A stretch of 64,000 nt of DNA from Apium graveolens (lineage: Eukaryota > Streptophyta > Magnoliopsida > Apiales > Apiaceae). The notes under the pieces are model-generated. The model saw only the letters and a program-made list of their open reading frames with translations. It was not told the DNA's origin and made no database searches. The stretch's first letter is position 1. Each line of letters begins with the position of its first letter. Location of the stretch: positions 1-64,000 of the forward strand of contig NW_027417639.1 in NCBI RefSeq assembly GCF_009905375.1, in the 5' to 3' direction. Of this stretch, positions 1 through 12,252 are shown piece after piece. The position numbers and the translations under genes are program-made.

Positions 1-1783
1 GAAGCCTCCATTGCTACTCACACTATTGTTTTATTAGAAGATACTAATTCTGTAAGTTCTGATGCTACAAATGCTGGAGATACTGGTGATGCTGCTCCAA
101 ATGCAGATGCTGATGCAGCAGGTCCTTCAGGACATGCTCCTCAACAAACTATTCTTAAGTCTGAACTTGTTAAGAAGTTTGTTACCAGAGAAGCACCAGT
201 GCCTTGGAGTGAAACTCCTGCAGGACAGGAGTGGACTAAGGAATGGAACTTAGTCACCTGTGTTCCAACTGCACAGAATCTGGCTGAGCAATTGACAAAA
301 GCTGATGAGATGTTAAATACTGATGATTTCAAAACACAGCTTAGAGTCACTGCATTGAGTACTAAACATTTACAAGGTCTTCATTCAAATACTCATGCAG
401 AGTTACATCTCTTAAGGGAAGAACTAATGAAGCAAGAACAAGTTCACAAGATTGATAAGAAAAAGTTTTTCCAACCTAACTTTGACAGGATTACTTATAT
501 TGAGAAGACTCAAGATAATCAATAAGCTCAGAAATCCAAGCCTCAGTGGAATTGCTTGTCTCTCTTCTACTACCTGCTGATGCCAAAAAGGGGGAGAAAG
601 TAATTAAGTCCAAATGCAAGACTGACAAGACACTGAAAGGGAAGGATGATGAAAAGGATGATCAAGGAAACTCTGGAATGGGTAGAGGTCATAGTCAAGG
701 TAGAGGATTCACATTAAGAAAAGCTGAAATCACAAGTCACAGGACAAGTTCTGATACTGGGAAAAGAATTAGTTCTGCTACTGGTAAAAGAATAAGTTCT
801 GATGAACTTTTAGATCTTGATGAAGAAATGTCAAGATAGTTATTTTTTCAGGAAAATCCAGGAATGGACTTGGAGAGTTTAATGGAAGAAGAAGCCAGAC
901 TTAAATCAGAGAAAGTCACATCTAAATCTGAAGCTTCTGGTAAAATGACACTTCCAAAACTCAAAGGCATTGTGATAAAAGAAAGGACAAATGCTGAAGC
1001 AACATTGGCTAAATCACAACCGCAGATAGATCCAAGATCCAAGGGTAAAGAAAAGGTTGGTGAACCTATCAAGGTTTATGTGCCTCCTGAGGATGAAGAA
1101 ATTACTGATAAAAAGGATGATCTTGCTCTGACTTCAAGAAAAGTTCTTAAAACAACCTCTGACATGGCTCAAGTTGTTCAGAGTCAAGAAACTGTAAGTT
1201 CTGATATTCAGAAGAAGCAACTAACCTCTGACATAGCTCAAGTTAACTTGATATCAGAAGATAGACCAAAGACACTCCTACCAGGATTCACTAAAGCAAA
1301 ACAGACTCAATCTTTGAAGACTGCTGCAAGTGGTTTTGAAGCTAGAGTAGTTACTGGAAAGGAAGCAAGAGATCCAACTGGATTGGGAAGTGCTGATGAA
1401 AGAAGAATACATAACACTAGCAAAGACAGAAAAGGCTTTATTCTGTTAAGTCTGACAGCACATATGTTCCAAAGTACAGAGATCACAAGGGTGATATAGT
1501 TGAAATGAAGCCCAATTCTGCTCAAATTATAACTACCTTTCTAGGGTACAGGGCTGTGGAATTCAATCTTGAGTCTAATAAAGCTTATTTGATCAGACTG
1601 GATCAGGATATAAGAAAAGCAAAGATTAATGATCTCAGGGCTGCAATCTTTCAAATTGGTGAAGATAATGCAGAGCTTAAAGATGCTAAAAGGAGGATGA
1701 TTGATGAACTTAGATATGCTGAGAGATGTTTGTTGAAGAACTATCTCAGAACAACTCCTGACATTAGAGAGATCAGAAGATGA
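1..1783 (+). pseudogene. Broken Copia additional ORF (C-terminal part), element E0
   Basis: The reading is in three frames. Frame 1 runs from base 1 to a stop at 523-525. It is rich in Ala/Asp near the start and then has a helical Leu/Glu/Lys segment. Frame 3 runs about 546-1499 with one TAG at 837-839, and is lysine/serine-rich with repeats such as SSDTGKRISSATGKRISSD. Frame 2 from about 1440 ends at 1783 in a charged helical tail (ends TTPDIREIRR). At least two frameshifts and one stop are therefore needed to explain it. The position just upstream of a PPT and 3' LTR identifies it as the 'additional ORF' that follows pol in SIRE-type Copia elements. Its function is unknown. It may be homologous to the downstream part of the ORF in element C, but the two fragments barely overlap, so this is inference. 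Confidence 0.65.
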
Positions 1784-1979
1784 AGCCAAGTCAAAGATCT
1801 ACAACTGCTTAAATTCTGATATTTGTACAGACTGAAGCTGTTATCAGAAGTTAAATATTGGTAAAGCTCTAAGGACTGTAAGTTGTAGTTATCTAGTCTA
1901 ATTCTCATGCATTTGTACTTAATGTTTTTGACATCATCAAATATTTGTTAAACTTGTATATTATGCTAATTTACAAGTT
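1784..1979 (+). other. Non-coding 3' region of E0
   Basis: AT-rich stretch between the broken ORF and the polypurine tract. No coding potential seen. It includes one more degenerate copy of the E0 dispersed motif (ATCAGAAGTTA, near 1845). Confidence 0.5.
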
Positions 1980-1988
1980 AGGGGAGAT
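1980..1988 (+). promoter_or_regulatory. Polypurine tract of E0
   Basis: Run AGGGGAGAT directly before the TG that opens the 3' LTR. In LTR retrotransposons this tract primes plus-strand DNA synthesis. Position and composition are diagnostic. Confidence 0.75.
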
Positions 1989-2598
1989 TGTTGGATATAT
2001 TTGATAATGTCATGGCTGATATGATTTATGTTTAGTTTTCAGATCTTACTTAACAGGACAAATTAGTACTTAACTGGGAATCAGTACTTATACTGGAAGT
2101 CAGGACTTAAGGATATCAGTACGTATATTATCAGGAGATAATCATCAGAAGTTGGATATCAGAACTTAAGTGCTGAAGACGATCAGATAAGGACAGTAGC
2201 TGATTAAAGGAAAGAAGATCGAGATAAACATAGGAAGAGATATGCATGAAGAAGGAGTTTCGTGAAGAATGGAATACTTGGAAGAAAAGATATCTGATTG
2301 ATATATTTTAGGAAGCAGAATTATATTCCATATCAATTAGCGATTATCTTGTAATTGTGTAGTATATAAACACAGACATAGGGTTTACACTATAAGTGTT
2401 ATCATATTGGAGAAGATTATTTATTGTAACCCTAGCAGCTCTCGTGATATTTGTTCATCACTGAGAGGTAACAGTTCCATACTGTAACAGAGTTTATTGT
2501 TTCAATAAAGTTTGTTTTCTGTTACTTAAGATATTAAAGTTCGATTTGATTGTATTTTACACTGTATTCACCCCCTCTACAGTGTGTGTGACCTAACA
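1989..2598 (+). repeat. 3' LTR of Copia element E0 (610 bp)
   Basis: Starts TGTTGGATAT and ends GACCTAACA, giving the usual short inverted TG...CA ends. A TATA-box-like TATATAAA lies at 2363-2370 and a polyadenylation-type AATAAA at 2504-2509, in the correct order for U3-R-U5. The U3 part (2060-2175) is full of variants of ATCAGTACTTA / ATCAGAACTTA, the same short motif that recurs in the E0 coding region. No second LTR copy is in the window. Confidence 0.8.
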
Positions 2599-2920
2599 AT
2601 TTAGCTCTCGACGGATAAGAATTATAGTCCCGATGGATAACTCATTATAGTCCCGACGGATGATTAACTTATTATCCATCGAGTGAGTAGCTTATGTAAT
2701 CATAAGTTTGTAGCACAGTGATGTATGTACCTTTGTATAGAATCTGTAGTAGCATATAAGTCATGTTGACTTTAACTAGATATGCAGAATAGGTTGATTA
2801 ATTGTACATAAGCAATATCTTGTAATTCTGTATAAGTGAAATGAAGTCAAGTGCCAAAATAGCTACCGACGGATGATTAACAAAGCCTTCGACGGATGAT
2901 CAATGACTATCAACGGATGT
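2599..2920 (+). repeat. Left fragment of Copia LTR E (U3 part)
   Basis: AT-rich, non-coding, dense in the 8-mer CGACGGAT or its one-base variants (for example 2609, 2654, 2867, 2890). The same motif continues on the other side of element A (16811, 16853), and A is flanked by a perfect 5-bp duplication, so 2599-2920 and 16798-17429 were contiguous before A inserted. The left end of this LTR is not recognisable; E0 appears to cut into it. Confidence 0.65.
2916..2920. other. Target-site duplication of element A (GATGT), left copy
   Basis: GATGT directly left of the LTR start TGTAACACCC; an identical GATGT follows the right LTR at 16793-16797. A 5-bp duplication is standard for Gypsy integrases. 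Confidence 0.93.
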
Positions 2921-3211
2921 TGTAACACCCCCAGATCCGGGGTCGAGGATCCGGGTCGTCACGGTCTTTCTTTCCACAATATCACTTCACTTAATTAATA
3001 ATAATAACCTTATGCTGTGACCCCACACTAACACACACCACAACCCGTTATAGTCTCAGAGATGAAATTTAAATAAGTACAAGTCTTTGAATCCACAATT
3101 TAAAAGTTATTACAACCCAAAATGATTACTTGATAAATTTACAGTTAATTGCCATTATCTGCCACAAGTTATAATTATACATAATTGATTCTCAAAAGTA
3201 GATGGTCTGAT

Positions 3212-3313
3212 CTACAATAGATCTACCTCTGCAGCTATAGCAGCTACAACATCAACGGGAAGACGCGGGACGCTTCCCACGCGCTTGCGCTGGGTCTGCT
3301 GGAGTCTGGCCAT
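3212..3313 (-). CDS. LTR micro-ORF (MARLQQTQRK...), copy in A 3' LTR
   Basis: A 33-codon ORF starting MARLQQTQRK, continuing through VGSVPRLPVDVV and AAIAAEVDLL to a stop. The same ORF sits at the same place in all six Tekay LTRs of the window. In B and D it is 40 codons, ending VDQAFYF. The A version is shorter because one base is missing near the end, which shifts the frame. It lies about 290 bp before the LTR 3' end, after a CA-rich leader, with purine at -3 and G at +4 of the ATG. It may be an upstream ORF or a short exon in the element transcript. No family is recognised and translation is unproven. Confidence 0.4.
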   Translation of the reverse strand: MARLQQTQRKRVGSVPRLPVDVVAAIAAEVDLL

Positions 3314-4098
3314 CTTTCCTAACTGTTGTTGTGTGATGAAGAAATAAAGCAAGGGTGAGCAGCAAGCCCACCAAAATAATATGTATAATGATTTACAATA
3401 TATGAGCCTACTCATAATACTCATGAAAGTCTTGGTCAAAAGAAATGAACCAAGTTTGATATCTTAATGCGATGAAGTCGCAAAATATTCAGTATATATA
3501 CATATATACTTTTCAAAATATTGGAAGTCCTCTTCCATGCATAATATACACAAAGTCCCAGTGTATAACTGTATAAAAAAATATCGTTGCAAGGTGATCT
3601 CATATATCTAACCTTGTTTCAACGTTTTTCTGAAAATCTTTGTCATTCCTAAGACAATTATTAATTAGATATAAGTTTAAAAGATGAGGTTACCAAATAC
3701 CCCAATATACTTATATCTTTCCCAATACTACTTGAACTACCACCGTTCAAGTTATAATCAGTTTCAAAAGTTCATCACATAGATGAGACTACAAGACAAG
3801 ATTTGAATAGATTCAATCTTTGAAATATTATTGAATGAAATAAAGTTACGAGATACTTTATTTAGTCCCGATATATATATATCCACATATATATATCTCT
3901 TAAACATTTCCTGGAACCTCTGTTATGTAAAGTATGAACAGAGTTTGAAACATCCAATGAATTTTGGAAAGGAAAAGAATTTTGGCATAAACCAGATATC
4001 TTGCTGATCAGGCAAGGATACCCATAAGTAACCTTTTCTACTAGTAGATGGACGAATTCCCCACTGGTCATCACCCTGGCCGCATTAGGACCTATGCT

Positions 4099-4176
4099 GG
4101 ACTGCCACTCAGCCACTTATGCATTTGATGGACTCCCACTGAGCCACTTACACTATCATGGACGCCCACTGAGCCC
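4099..4176. repeat. Short imperfect tandem repeat in A LTR
   Basis: About three imperfect units of roughly 30 bp sharing GGACNCCCACTGAGCC, specific to the A-type LTR. The second LTR carries the same array at about 13825-13902. In LTRs B and D this stretch is replaced by an unrelated block of about 450 bp. Confidence 0.6.
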
Positions 4177-7063
4177 ATGTTGCTTATGCCGACTCAATAG
4201 ATGGACTTACTTCCCGAACGTTGGGTAAGTAATCAATTCATTTACCAAAACTGCAACCTTGTTGCGAATATAAAATACACCACAGAGCCGGATTCCCCAG
4301 GTTTTGAACGAGTATTTAAATCCCCTTTAAAAGGAAGATCTTAAATATAAAAATGAGTTTTGGGATCCGCTCTAACTTTTAAAAATCATTTTGAAGACTC
4401 GAAAACACTTTAAAGAGTGTTTGGAGTAAAGCTGATTTAATGAAGTAAATCAGTCCCCAGAATATTTAGAAAATGACTGAATATTATTATTTAAATAATA
4501 TTCCCATAAAGAATAATCTTTTATAAAAATAATTGAAGTAGAAGTTTTAAAACTTATACTTGAAACGAGTATTAAATAACCAAAGATATACTTATATGAA
4601 AGTATTATCTTTATTTGAATAATCGAAAATATGTTTGATTATTAACACCTTATTCTTTAATAAAATAAAGAATATATTTCAGCAAATAATCGGAGTCATA
4701 GATCCTCAAATGAATATTCAAATAATATTCATTAAATAATATAAACTGAGTCATAAGCCTTCGAATGAATATTCAAATAATATTCAGATAAATAAATAAA
4801 AGGAGTCATACGCCTTCGAATAATATTCAAAATAATATTCATTAAATAATAAAATAAAGTTAAAGTTATCGAATAAACCTTATTCGATTAATAGTTTTAG
4901 AAACTATATCCATATATATATATATAAATAAATATATATATATATAATATACTCGGGAACATCGACTCCCGGTTTAGAAATATGTTCACCTTTTATCCCC
5001 TATACTAAGGGTATACGCAACTACTTGCTTATTTCTAGCATAGGTATTATGCAACTATAAGCATTGAAATCAACAGATAGATAACCAGATTACGAAACAG
5101 ACATGCATATATACCATATTAGCATGCTCCAATATATCGCAAAATTTGCTAATAACAATCATGCAATATCACAAGATAATGCATATACATATATTTACAT
5201 CACAGCAACAGTATAACGGGTAGAAAACTTGCCTGAGCGACTGGGGGTTACGAATGGCTCGGGATGAGTCTGGTAACCTATAAGCAACAAGTAAGTTGGA
5301 ATTAAACCAAAGTCACTTGTAAATCTATACTTTAACTAACTTAGACTCTAACGCTCGTTTTGCGCTCACTGATTCGCTTAAGTCACTCGGGTACCCTCGG
5401 CTCCACCATTTTTAATAATTTAACCTTTACGAGTTTTAAAGCGATTCCTTCGCGAGTGTCTTACCAACTGCCTAACACACTTACCATAAATGTTTCATAC
5501 ATTAATTAACCCTTTTTGGTCTTTAACCTATGTTTCAAAGTAAGGCGAGGGAAAAAGTTTCGTTCGCGAAACGCCGTTACTTGAAACGGTCGTTTCTCCT
5601 AAACCGTGCATCGGAATCGAACGTACTACATATCAAAACGAAGCTCGTAACATGAGCTATCTAAACATGGCAGTGGTCATAATATAGCAGGGGGTCCTCG
5701 GGTCCTAATGTTATGCACAAAACAGTCTAAAGAAAATCGGACGTTACGACGGCTATGTTTACGCGATTACCAATATTTATACCACTCCAATTCTTTACCA
5801 ATTCACTACAAACCACCCAACCATCATCAATACATCAAACACAACTTATATCAAGGCAAAGTCAGTCCATAATCTCAAGGTTTTCCAACTTATTCAACCG
5901 CAAACATGATCTACTAACCATAACTTAAGATTCATTAACCATTAACCAAGATTCATATCCAAAATCACCACAAATCCAACCAAACTATCTAACATACATG
6001 GATCTTGCTATACATACATGGATATTTCTATATATACATTAATCCATCCATAAACTCATCAAAACTCAAAGTTCAAACTATAAGTTAAAGGTGAAAGTTG
6101 TTTATACCTTCTTGAAGCTTCCTAACACAACCCAAGAGCTTTGAATGCCTAAAAGAACCTTGATCCTTGCTTGTATAACCTTAATCTTTCATAAAAATTC
6201 AAGAAAACTAAAGTTATTTCTTGAAGGTTACTATTCACCATCTTCTTCCTTGATTTATTGGAAGAGATTGTGAAGGAATTAGGAGCTTAAACTTATAGCA
6301 TATCCATATATATGTACAAGGAAGCTTAGATAATTACCTTGTGATTTAACAATGCTTGGAACTTGATTTTTGAAATTCTTGCCCTTGAAAAAAGATGAAA
6401 AGCCGAGAGCAAGATGATGAGAATGAAATGATTTTGTGTTTTTTGATTTGTTTGGCTTAGCTTGGTTGTTTTTTGTTTTGTTTTTGGTTAATTACCTTAA
6501 TAACCTTATATTTGTGTGGTTATAAACCAACCACACCTCCTCCTTCCCTATGTCATGCTTACATCACATTGCTATGTCATCCTCCCTTCCTTGTCCTCTT
6601 CTCATTGGTTGGGTGACATCACTTCCTCTAATCCCTTTGCTTAACTTCCTAATTGTTTGCCTAATGACCGCTGATCTGTTATACGGTTCGCTTAACTTTC
6701 GTTTTCGTTTATCGTTTGAGGGATCATACCCGGGATCTTATTACTTAGGTTCCCTTAACCTTTCTCAATATATTATATTCCTTTTATGATCCTCTCCTAT
6801 AATCCTTTAATTTAAATCCTTTTTATCCTGTTACCTTATACTCAATTCTCTCCGTATCTAGTGGATTTCCTGGAAAAATCAAAGTGTTCGGATTTGGATT
6901 CCGACGATCTTTACATACACTTATATCCCATATAAAGTACTAATAAAATCTCAGAATATCCATATCAGAACCCCTACATAGTGTGGCATGAAAAGTTTTC
7001 TCATTCAGCAAAAACACTATTCATAAGGGTTTCAAAAATTTTCCAAAAATTGGGGTTATTACA

Positions 7064-7076
7064 GTCTCCCCTCCTT
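7064..7076 (-). promoter_or_regulatory. Polypurine tract of element A
   Basis: Minus-strand AAGGAGGGGAGAC immediately before the 3' LTR; the same 13-mer precedes the 3' LTRs of B (30504-30516) and D (56430-56442). It primes plus-strand synthesis during reverse transcription. Confidence 0.88.
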
Positions 7077-7860
7077 AAAAGGATTCCGTCCCGGAATCAG
7101 ATAGAAATGAATAGGGATACTTTCTTAGTATTGCACTTTCTAACTCTCAAGTCAATTTTCCCACATTGTGGTTCTACCATCAAACTCTGACTAGTTTGAT
7201 AACCCTTCTCCTAAGCACTTGTCCCTTTTCGATCTATAACCCTTTCTGGTTGCTCCATATAGGTTACGTCGGGTTGCATATCTATGCGCTCATATGCCTC
7301 TATTTATCTGGCATCTGAATTACACTTCCTTAACATTGATACATGAAACACGTTACGACCTGCTACATGTTCGGGGTTAGGGCTAGCTCATATGCTAACT
7401 TCCCAAACGTCTTAATATATCCAAGGGTCCAACAAATTGTAGACTTAGCTTTCCTTTCTTTCCGAACCTCATCAATCCTTTTTCAAGGGTTTCCAAGGGG
7501 ATACCTATAACATTACTAGGCCCCCTATTTCATACTCTTTATCCTTTCATGTCAAATCAACATACTTATCATGTCCATCTTGGGCTACTACCAGCCGTCC
7601 TCTGATTAGATCTATCATATCCTTGGTCCTTTGGACTACTGCGGGTCCGAGCATCTTACGCTCTACAACTTCATCCTAACATAAGGGAGATCGACATTAT
7701 CTTCCCTCAAGAATCTCATAAGGCGACATCTCGATAATGACATATGATCTATTGTCGTAAGATAACTCAATCCGAATTAAGTGATCATTCCAAATTCTTT
7801 CAAGTCTATTGCACAGACTCTCATTATAGCTTTTATCATTAGAACTTTTGCTTCTCAATA
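7077..7860 (-). pseudogene. Integrase C-terminal and chromodomain-like remnant, element A
   Basis: The minus strand matches, with stops and frameshifts, the end of the B polyprotein: segments equivalent to MRVCAIDLK, the CRSPL box, VVQRTKD, RGRLVVAQD and the final KYPHLF-type tail before the PPT. Equivalent DNA is at about 55640-56412 in D. No open frame spans it, so it cannot make integrase. Confidence 0.65.
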
Positions 7861-9449
7861 CCCATTCTTTTCCAGTTCGTAATCGCTACTACCTTCCGTT
7901 CCTAATATTATACTGGTTATACTTTTGCTCGTTAGCGTTCTATAACCTTTTAATAACCACGTCAACCTTAGTATCACGAATGTGTTCCCATTCCGCATAC
8001 TACCACCACTTTATTACTCCTTTTTCAGTTGTTTCTATTTTCCAAAATTTGATCAATCAAATAGAAGTAAAGGAATTTGTTGAGAGATCACTATGATCAT
8101 GAACACTTGTTATATCGCATAGTTAGTACAGAAGGTGGCCAGCCTTTAGTACTTGACAAGCAATTAAACAATAGCTGTTATCCTACTCGGCTTCTATCAC
8201 ACAGATAGATAGTCATTCGGCAATACCTCCCCTTCTGGAAGGGTTGTTCTTCTCAGCTTACACGAAATGAAAAGAAGAGAAAAGAACGAACTGAAGAGAA
8301 TTGTATATATGAAAAAAAATATACTGCCACAAAATATCTGGCTTGGAACCTACCTCTGAACTATAGAGGTTTATCATAGAAGAACAAAACATATATGTAT
8401 TTATATCAACATCAAGTATTATAGCATCGCATTTCACGTGCCTAAATATTTTCGCTATCCCGTCCATCATTCTATGGACCCATGCTCTTCCTCGAGCTTA
8501 TACACAATTACCTTTGAAACTCCCTCGACATAGAAAATCGAATTTGGGATCTCATTCTATATATCACCGTTACTAGGATTCTATGCTCGCACCGCAACCT
8601 TCCTCATATAATAATACGACTCTCTATTGATAAGAAAGAATAATTATTCACTAGGTAGATACTCTACTTAATTAGTCTATCAATGATAACTTATACACTA
8701 CCACGACCCGATTAGTGGTACTCAATCTCAACACCCATTCCAATACAACTCTCATGGTTGTAATCAGCTCACTACTCGCAGAATTATTGCTGCCTTACTA
8801 TGGTCCACCACTGACCCACTGTAGTCATTCATTTTCCATGAAATCTTAATAACTAACCATACGGAGTCCATACATCTCGTATCTAATTCTCCTAAGGAGT
8901 TAACATAACCACCAATCATAATTCATGAAGAACACTCCAAACTCTGACGTACCTTCATGACATGAAGCAGATAAAAGTGCAGAAGAGTTTCAATCAAAGC
9001 AACGATAGCAGGTTAATACCATTTTTAATCATATTCCTTAAATAGAAGACTTAACTCAAAGGTTCGTCTAGTCCTTTTGGAAACATGGTCCTGGCTTATC
9101 CCAAGATAGGACCTCCTAAGATAGATAGCCCGTTCATGGCGATTACACGAATTAAACTTTTACCAACTACTATTACGGTTGGATATTGCACAGTCATCAG
9201 AAGGAATGTCAATCTTCCAAACCATAATTTAACTTTCACATTTTTAACCATCATCACTGTATTCTTTTGGCACACGCGCCTATAATTATCCTCTTACCTT
9301 TAAAGTGTCGGCCACCTCTTTGGCCTTTCCTGATAGTAAAATTTCCTTACAGTCAATGTCATTTTAACCACCTCCAAATAAATTTTCTACCTTATTTCCG
9401 ATCACTGCTTGAGTGAAAATGCTTTCCTTAAAATCTGATGAGTAAAAAA
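7861..9449 (-). other. Decayed internal region of element A, mostly unassigned
   Basis: Collinear with 54200-55640 of element D. No ORF longer than chance and many stops in all frames. From its position between RT and integrase remnants it should derive from RNase H and the integrase core, and a few short traces agree (a possible IDRL integrase segment in D near 54827). I cannot assign it residue by residue. Confidence 0.4.
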
Positions 9450-10150
9450 AAAATCACCATTTTTCCATAAGTTATTGCCTCAGTCTTTAGAGGTTAATCA
9501 CTGTCGCGACTGACTCTCGATCGTACTTAGAACATCTTTTGTCTTAGGTCCTAATTGCCCTGAATAATTTCGACCTTTACTGGTTCGATCCATACTTTCT
9601 CGTGGTTTAACACGTGCCCCACTTGGCATCATTATAATTATGTCATATTTCCTTTATCAACATTTTTATTCTTGAGAATTTCGAATATTTCCTTTCTCCT
9701 TGTAAAACCTCTAAGGTTATCCTTCAATCGTTCCTCCTATATTCCCTATATACAGGGCATATCAAAATACCATTTACTGATACTAGAACCATTGTCTATA
9801 TACTTCTGAAAAATTTCTCCACTGATCCTTAAAGGTTATTATTACCTTAATGCTTTCCAATTCATACTGTCAAAACTCATACTATCCCTATCAAGGGTGA
9901 AATGCCAACCTTTATGCATTCCCCTAGGATTCGTTTTAAGTTACCGATGTTCTATCCTTAATTCCACCTTTAAAAAGGTACAAGCATCCTTCCATGGATA
10001 AATAAAGTCATATATCCCTAATATGGGTATCTTATTCAATCATTCCCACCTCGATAGTAAATGCCTAATTTCACAATAACATCTGTATACAAAATGAGGT
10101 TAATCAAAATGGCCTCCAAAAGATAACAACGGTTATCCGCTTTTCTTGCC
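9450..10150 (-). pseudogene. Reverse transcriptase remnant, element A
   Basis: Collinear with the D region 53340-54200, where a broken form of the RT segment DYRELNK...YPLPRIDDL of element B can be recognised (the DYRG trace near 53452 in D corresponds to about 10040-10060 here). Frameshifts and stops throughout; the YXDD catalytic box is not recognisable. Confidence 0.45.
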
Positions 10151-10519
10151 TAATCTGGTAACGATAACATGGATGTTCTGGAAGATATTGGTCGTGTTCA
10201 ACGTGAACTTCTTCTTAATAATTCCTTATTTACTTTTGTTGTTTATCTCAACAGTCACCTCAATGTTGGGATATCTTTCATATCTGGCGTCTCCCTTTCT
10301 GGGTATCATGCCACCGGTCTTACACTTCACCTTCTTGAAGGTCACTTCCTTCATCCAATTTTCTTAATTTCTTACTTTCTTATCCCCTTAGTCTATCCGC
10401 ATCTCATTATTTATCCTTCGAATTATCTCAAGGTTTCCTCGAATCCTCCCAACTTACAGGGGATAAACTATATGTATCTCTTATGCCCTCAACCATCAAT
10501 TTTAACTTATGGTGAATCA
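10151..10519 (-). other. Unassigned stretch between gag and RT remnants, element A
   Basis: Collinear with about 52976-53339 of D. By position it should derive from the nucleocapsid and protease part, but I see neither zinc knuckles nor a DSGA protease motif. The open plus-strand frames here are antisense and have no family features. Confidence 0.35.
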
Positions 10520-11350
10520 CCCTCATCCTGACGAATGCATACTTTTCTATTTCTATTGCTACGAGTCGTTAGGGTTTCCTCGTACCCAACTCCCTTATCA
10601 TACCTCAAACTCTATTGCCGTTATATTCCTTTCCACTTCAATTTCTTTTTCTTTTTTTTCCTTCTCTTATCATTATTTCATGAACCAACACAACATAAGC
10701 ATTGATTTCAAACATCCCGTCATTCTGGATTCGTGTCTTCAGAACGAATCTTGATAACTTTTACCACTTAGATTCATAATTCATCATACTCGTCTGCCTT
10801 TGTTCTGGCTCTAAAGCTTTTACACTATTCCATAACCTTGGGAATTACTTTCCCGAAAACAATTGGCTGAACTTTAATCAGTTTATTATAATCTCTTGCT
10901 CCGTGCCTTCCTTGGCCTTTCACCAGCGGGTGGTCTCTCTCTTGGGAGGGTAAGTGACAAAACAGTCTTTTGTGGTTCGTCAATCATTTAGAATCTCAAA
11001 TGATTCATCTATTTCCTTTAGCCAGGCTCTTGCCTCGACTGGGTCAGCTTGTTCCTTGGAACTCTGAGAGCTTAGCGACTTAAAGGTCATGAAAGAATTT
11101 CCTACCGCATTGTTTCCTCAAGGTGGTGGTTAGGGATAATAGTCTAAGTTCTTTTTAGGCAGGTCCATGAATTTCCGTATAGGAGTACCGTCTCGGGTCT
11201 CCTTATCTCGCTCGACTTTTGTTTTCTCCGTCTAAATATTTCTTCCTACTCCCCATACTTGGGGTTATCTTATACGTTAAAATCCTCATTTTCCACTTCA
11301 TTATGTTATGGGTTCCTTCTATCTTGATGGCGTCCTCCCTGACTATCACA
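10520..11350 (-). pseudogene. Gag remnant, element A (displaced order)
   Basis: Corresponds to 52150-52975 of D, which resembles the B capsid segment [14 protein letters not shown]...[16 protein letters not shown] with stops and frameshifts. Here it lies downstream of an RNase H/integrase fragment, whereas in element B gag precedes all pol domains. Confidence 0.6.
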
Positions 11351-11351
11351 T

Positions 11352-12165
11352 TCAGGGTTTGCCCTTAATCTTATTCCTTGAACTATGACTTTCATCTAAG
11401 ATCTCATCTTTAAGCTCTTGAACATTTGGAATCCAAATTCTATAGGAATACCTCATTATTCCCTTATCATCTTTCTCGGTATTAATCTCATATTTATTTG
11501 TTAGCTCTCTGCCTTCATTCATCACCTTTCTCTGGCACCGTATGCTCTTTTCCAATAATTCGGTCTCTATTGCAATCTCAAACAGCTTTTCGGTACCGGC
11601 TCCGGTTACCTTCACTACTATTTCCAAAATCTCTTATAAACTCTCCCAAAGACATTATCATCTTGAGTCTCTCCTTTTTACTAAGGGCATCAGCCACCAC
11701 ATTGGATTTCCCCGAATGATAAAGAATCTCCCAATCATTATTCTTGATTAGCTCTAACTTCCTCCTCTGGCATATGTTGAGCTCTTTCTACGTGAAAATG
11801 TACTAGAGCACTTATGGCTTAGGTAATTCTCGCACTTCTCTCCATACAAGTAGTGCCTCCAATCTTTAGGGTAAAACTATTGCCACGAGCCTAAGCTCAT
11901 GGGCGGGGATATCGAACTTCATATTACCTTAATTGTCTTGACATGTACGCGATTATCTTGTTGTGCTGTATAAGAAGCACCCTAATTCCTTATGCGAAGC
12001 GTCTCTTCCAAATCACAAAATCTCCTTTTTCCATCCGGCAACGCCAACATAGGGGCCGTCACCAACCTTTGCTTCAGTTCTTAACAGCTGTTCTCGCATT
12101 TCTCTGTCTATTCAAACTTCTCATTCTTATGAGTAAGCCGCGTCAAAGGGGCTGCGATCTTCGCA
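11352..12165 (-). pseudogene. Displaced RNase H-integrase N-terminal fragment, element A
   Basis: The minus strand encodes, in pieces, the RNase H region and then a better preserved open stretch (11627-11352) with [27 protein letters not shown] and [17 protein letters not shown]. These match the segment between RNase H and the integrase zinc finger of element B (about 28980-29240). In B this lies 3' of RT; here it lies between the acidic ORF and gag. Element D shows the same displacement, so the rearrangement predates both insertions. Confidence 0.7.
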
Positions 12166-12252
12166 AAGTCCTGTACCAATCTACGATAGTAGCCGGCCAA
12201 TCCTACCTCTGGGAGTTGCCCTAACCATGGTCATCAATTCCTCAGTGGTCCT

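Larger units (their letters stand above)
1..2598 (+). mobile_element. Copia (SIRE-like) retrotransposon E0, 3' portion
   Basis: This is the right-hand end of a plus-strand Ty1/Copia element whose 5' part lies outside the window. Visible in order are the remains of an additional ORF (1-1783), an AT-rich non-coding stretch (1784-1979), a short polypurine tract and a 610-bp LTR with TG...CA ends. The long ORF after pol, the tRNA-iMet-class LTR style and the gene order fit plant SIRE/Maximus-type Copia elements. E0 ends directly against sequence assigned to the LTR of another Copia element (E), so E0 probably inserted into that LTR. The 5' flank is missing, so no target duplication can be checked. 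Confidence 0.8.
2921..7063 (-). repeat. 3' LTR of element A (4143 bp)
   Basis: On the plus strand it begins TGTAACACCCCCAG and ends GGGGTTATTACA; in element orientation it runs TGTAATAACCCC to GGGGGTGTTACA. It adjoins the PPT at its right side, so it is the 3' LTR of a minus-strand element. It contains the micro-ORF near 3212-3313, a conserved GC-richer block with two hairpins (about 5535-5625), (AT)n tracts near 4914-4955, and about three copies of a GAATATT-rich unit near 4710-4850 that is greatly expanded in element D. Length is typical of long-LTR Tekay/Del elements. Confidence 0.92.

Noticed and set aside
3862..4116. 84-codon ORF (MAEWQSSIGP...) in both A LTRs
   Set aside because: It runs across the short CCCACTGAGCC repeat and an AT tract, and is absent from LTRs B and D.
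6550..6789. Leu/Ser-rich ORF repeated in every LTR (also 16279, 18270, 30764, 46630, 56689)
   Set aside because: It lies in the conserved LTR start, is antisense to transcription of each element, changes length freely and has low-complexity composition.
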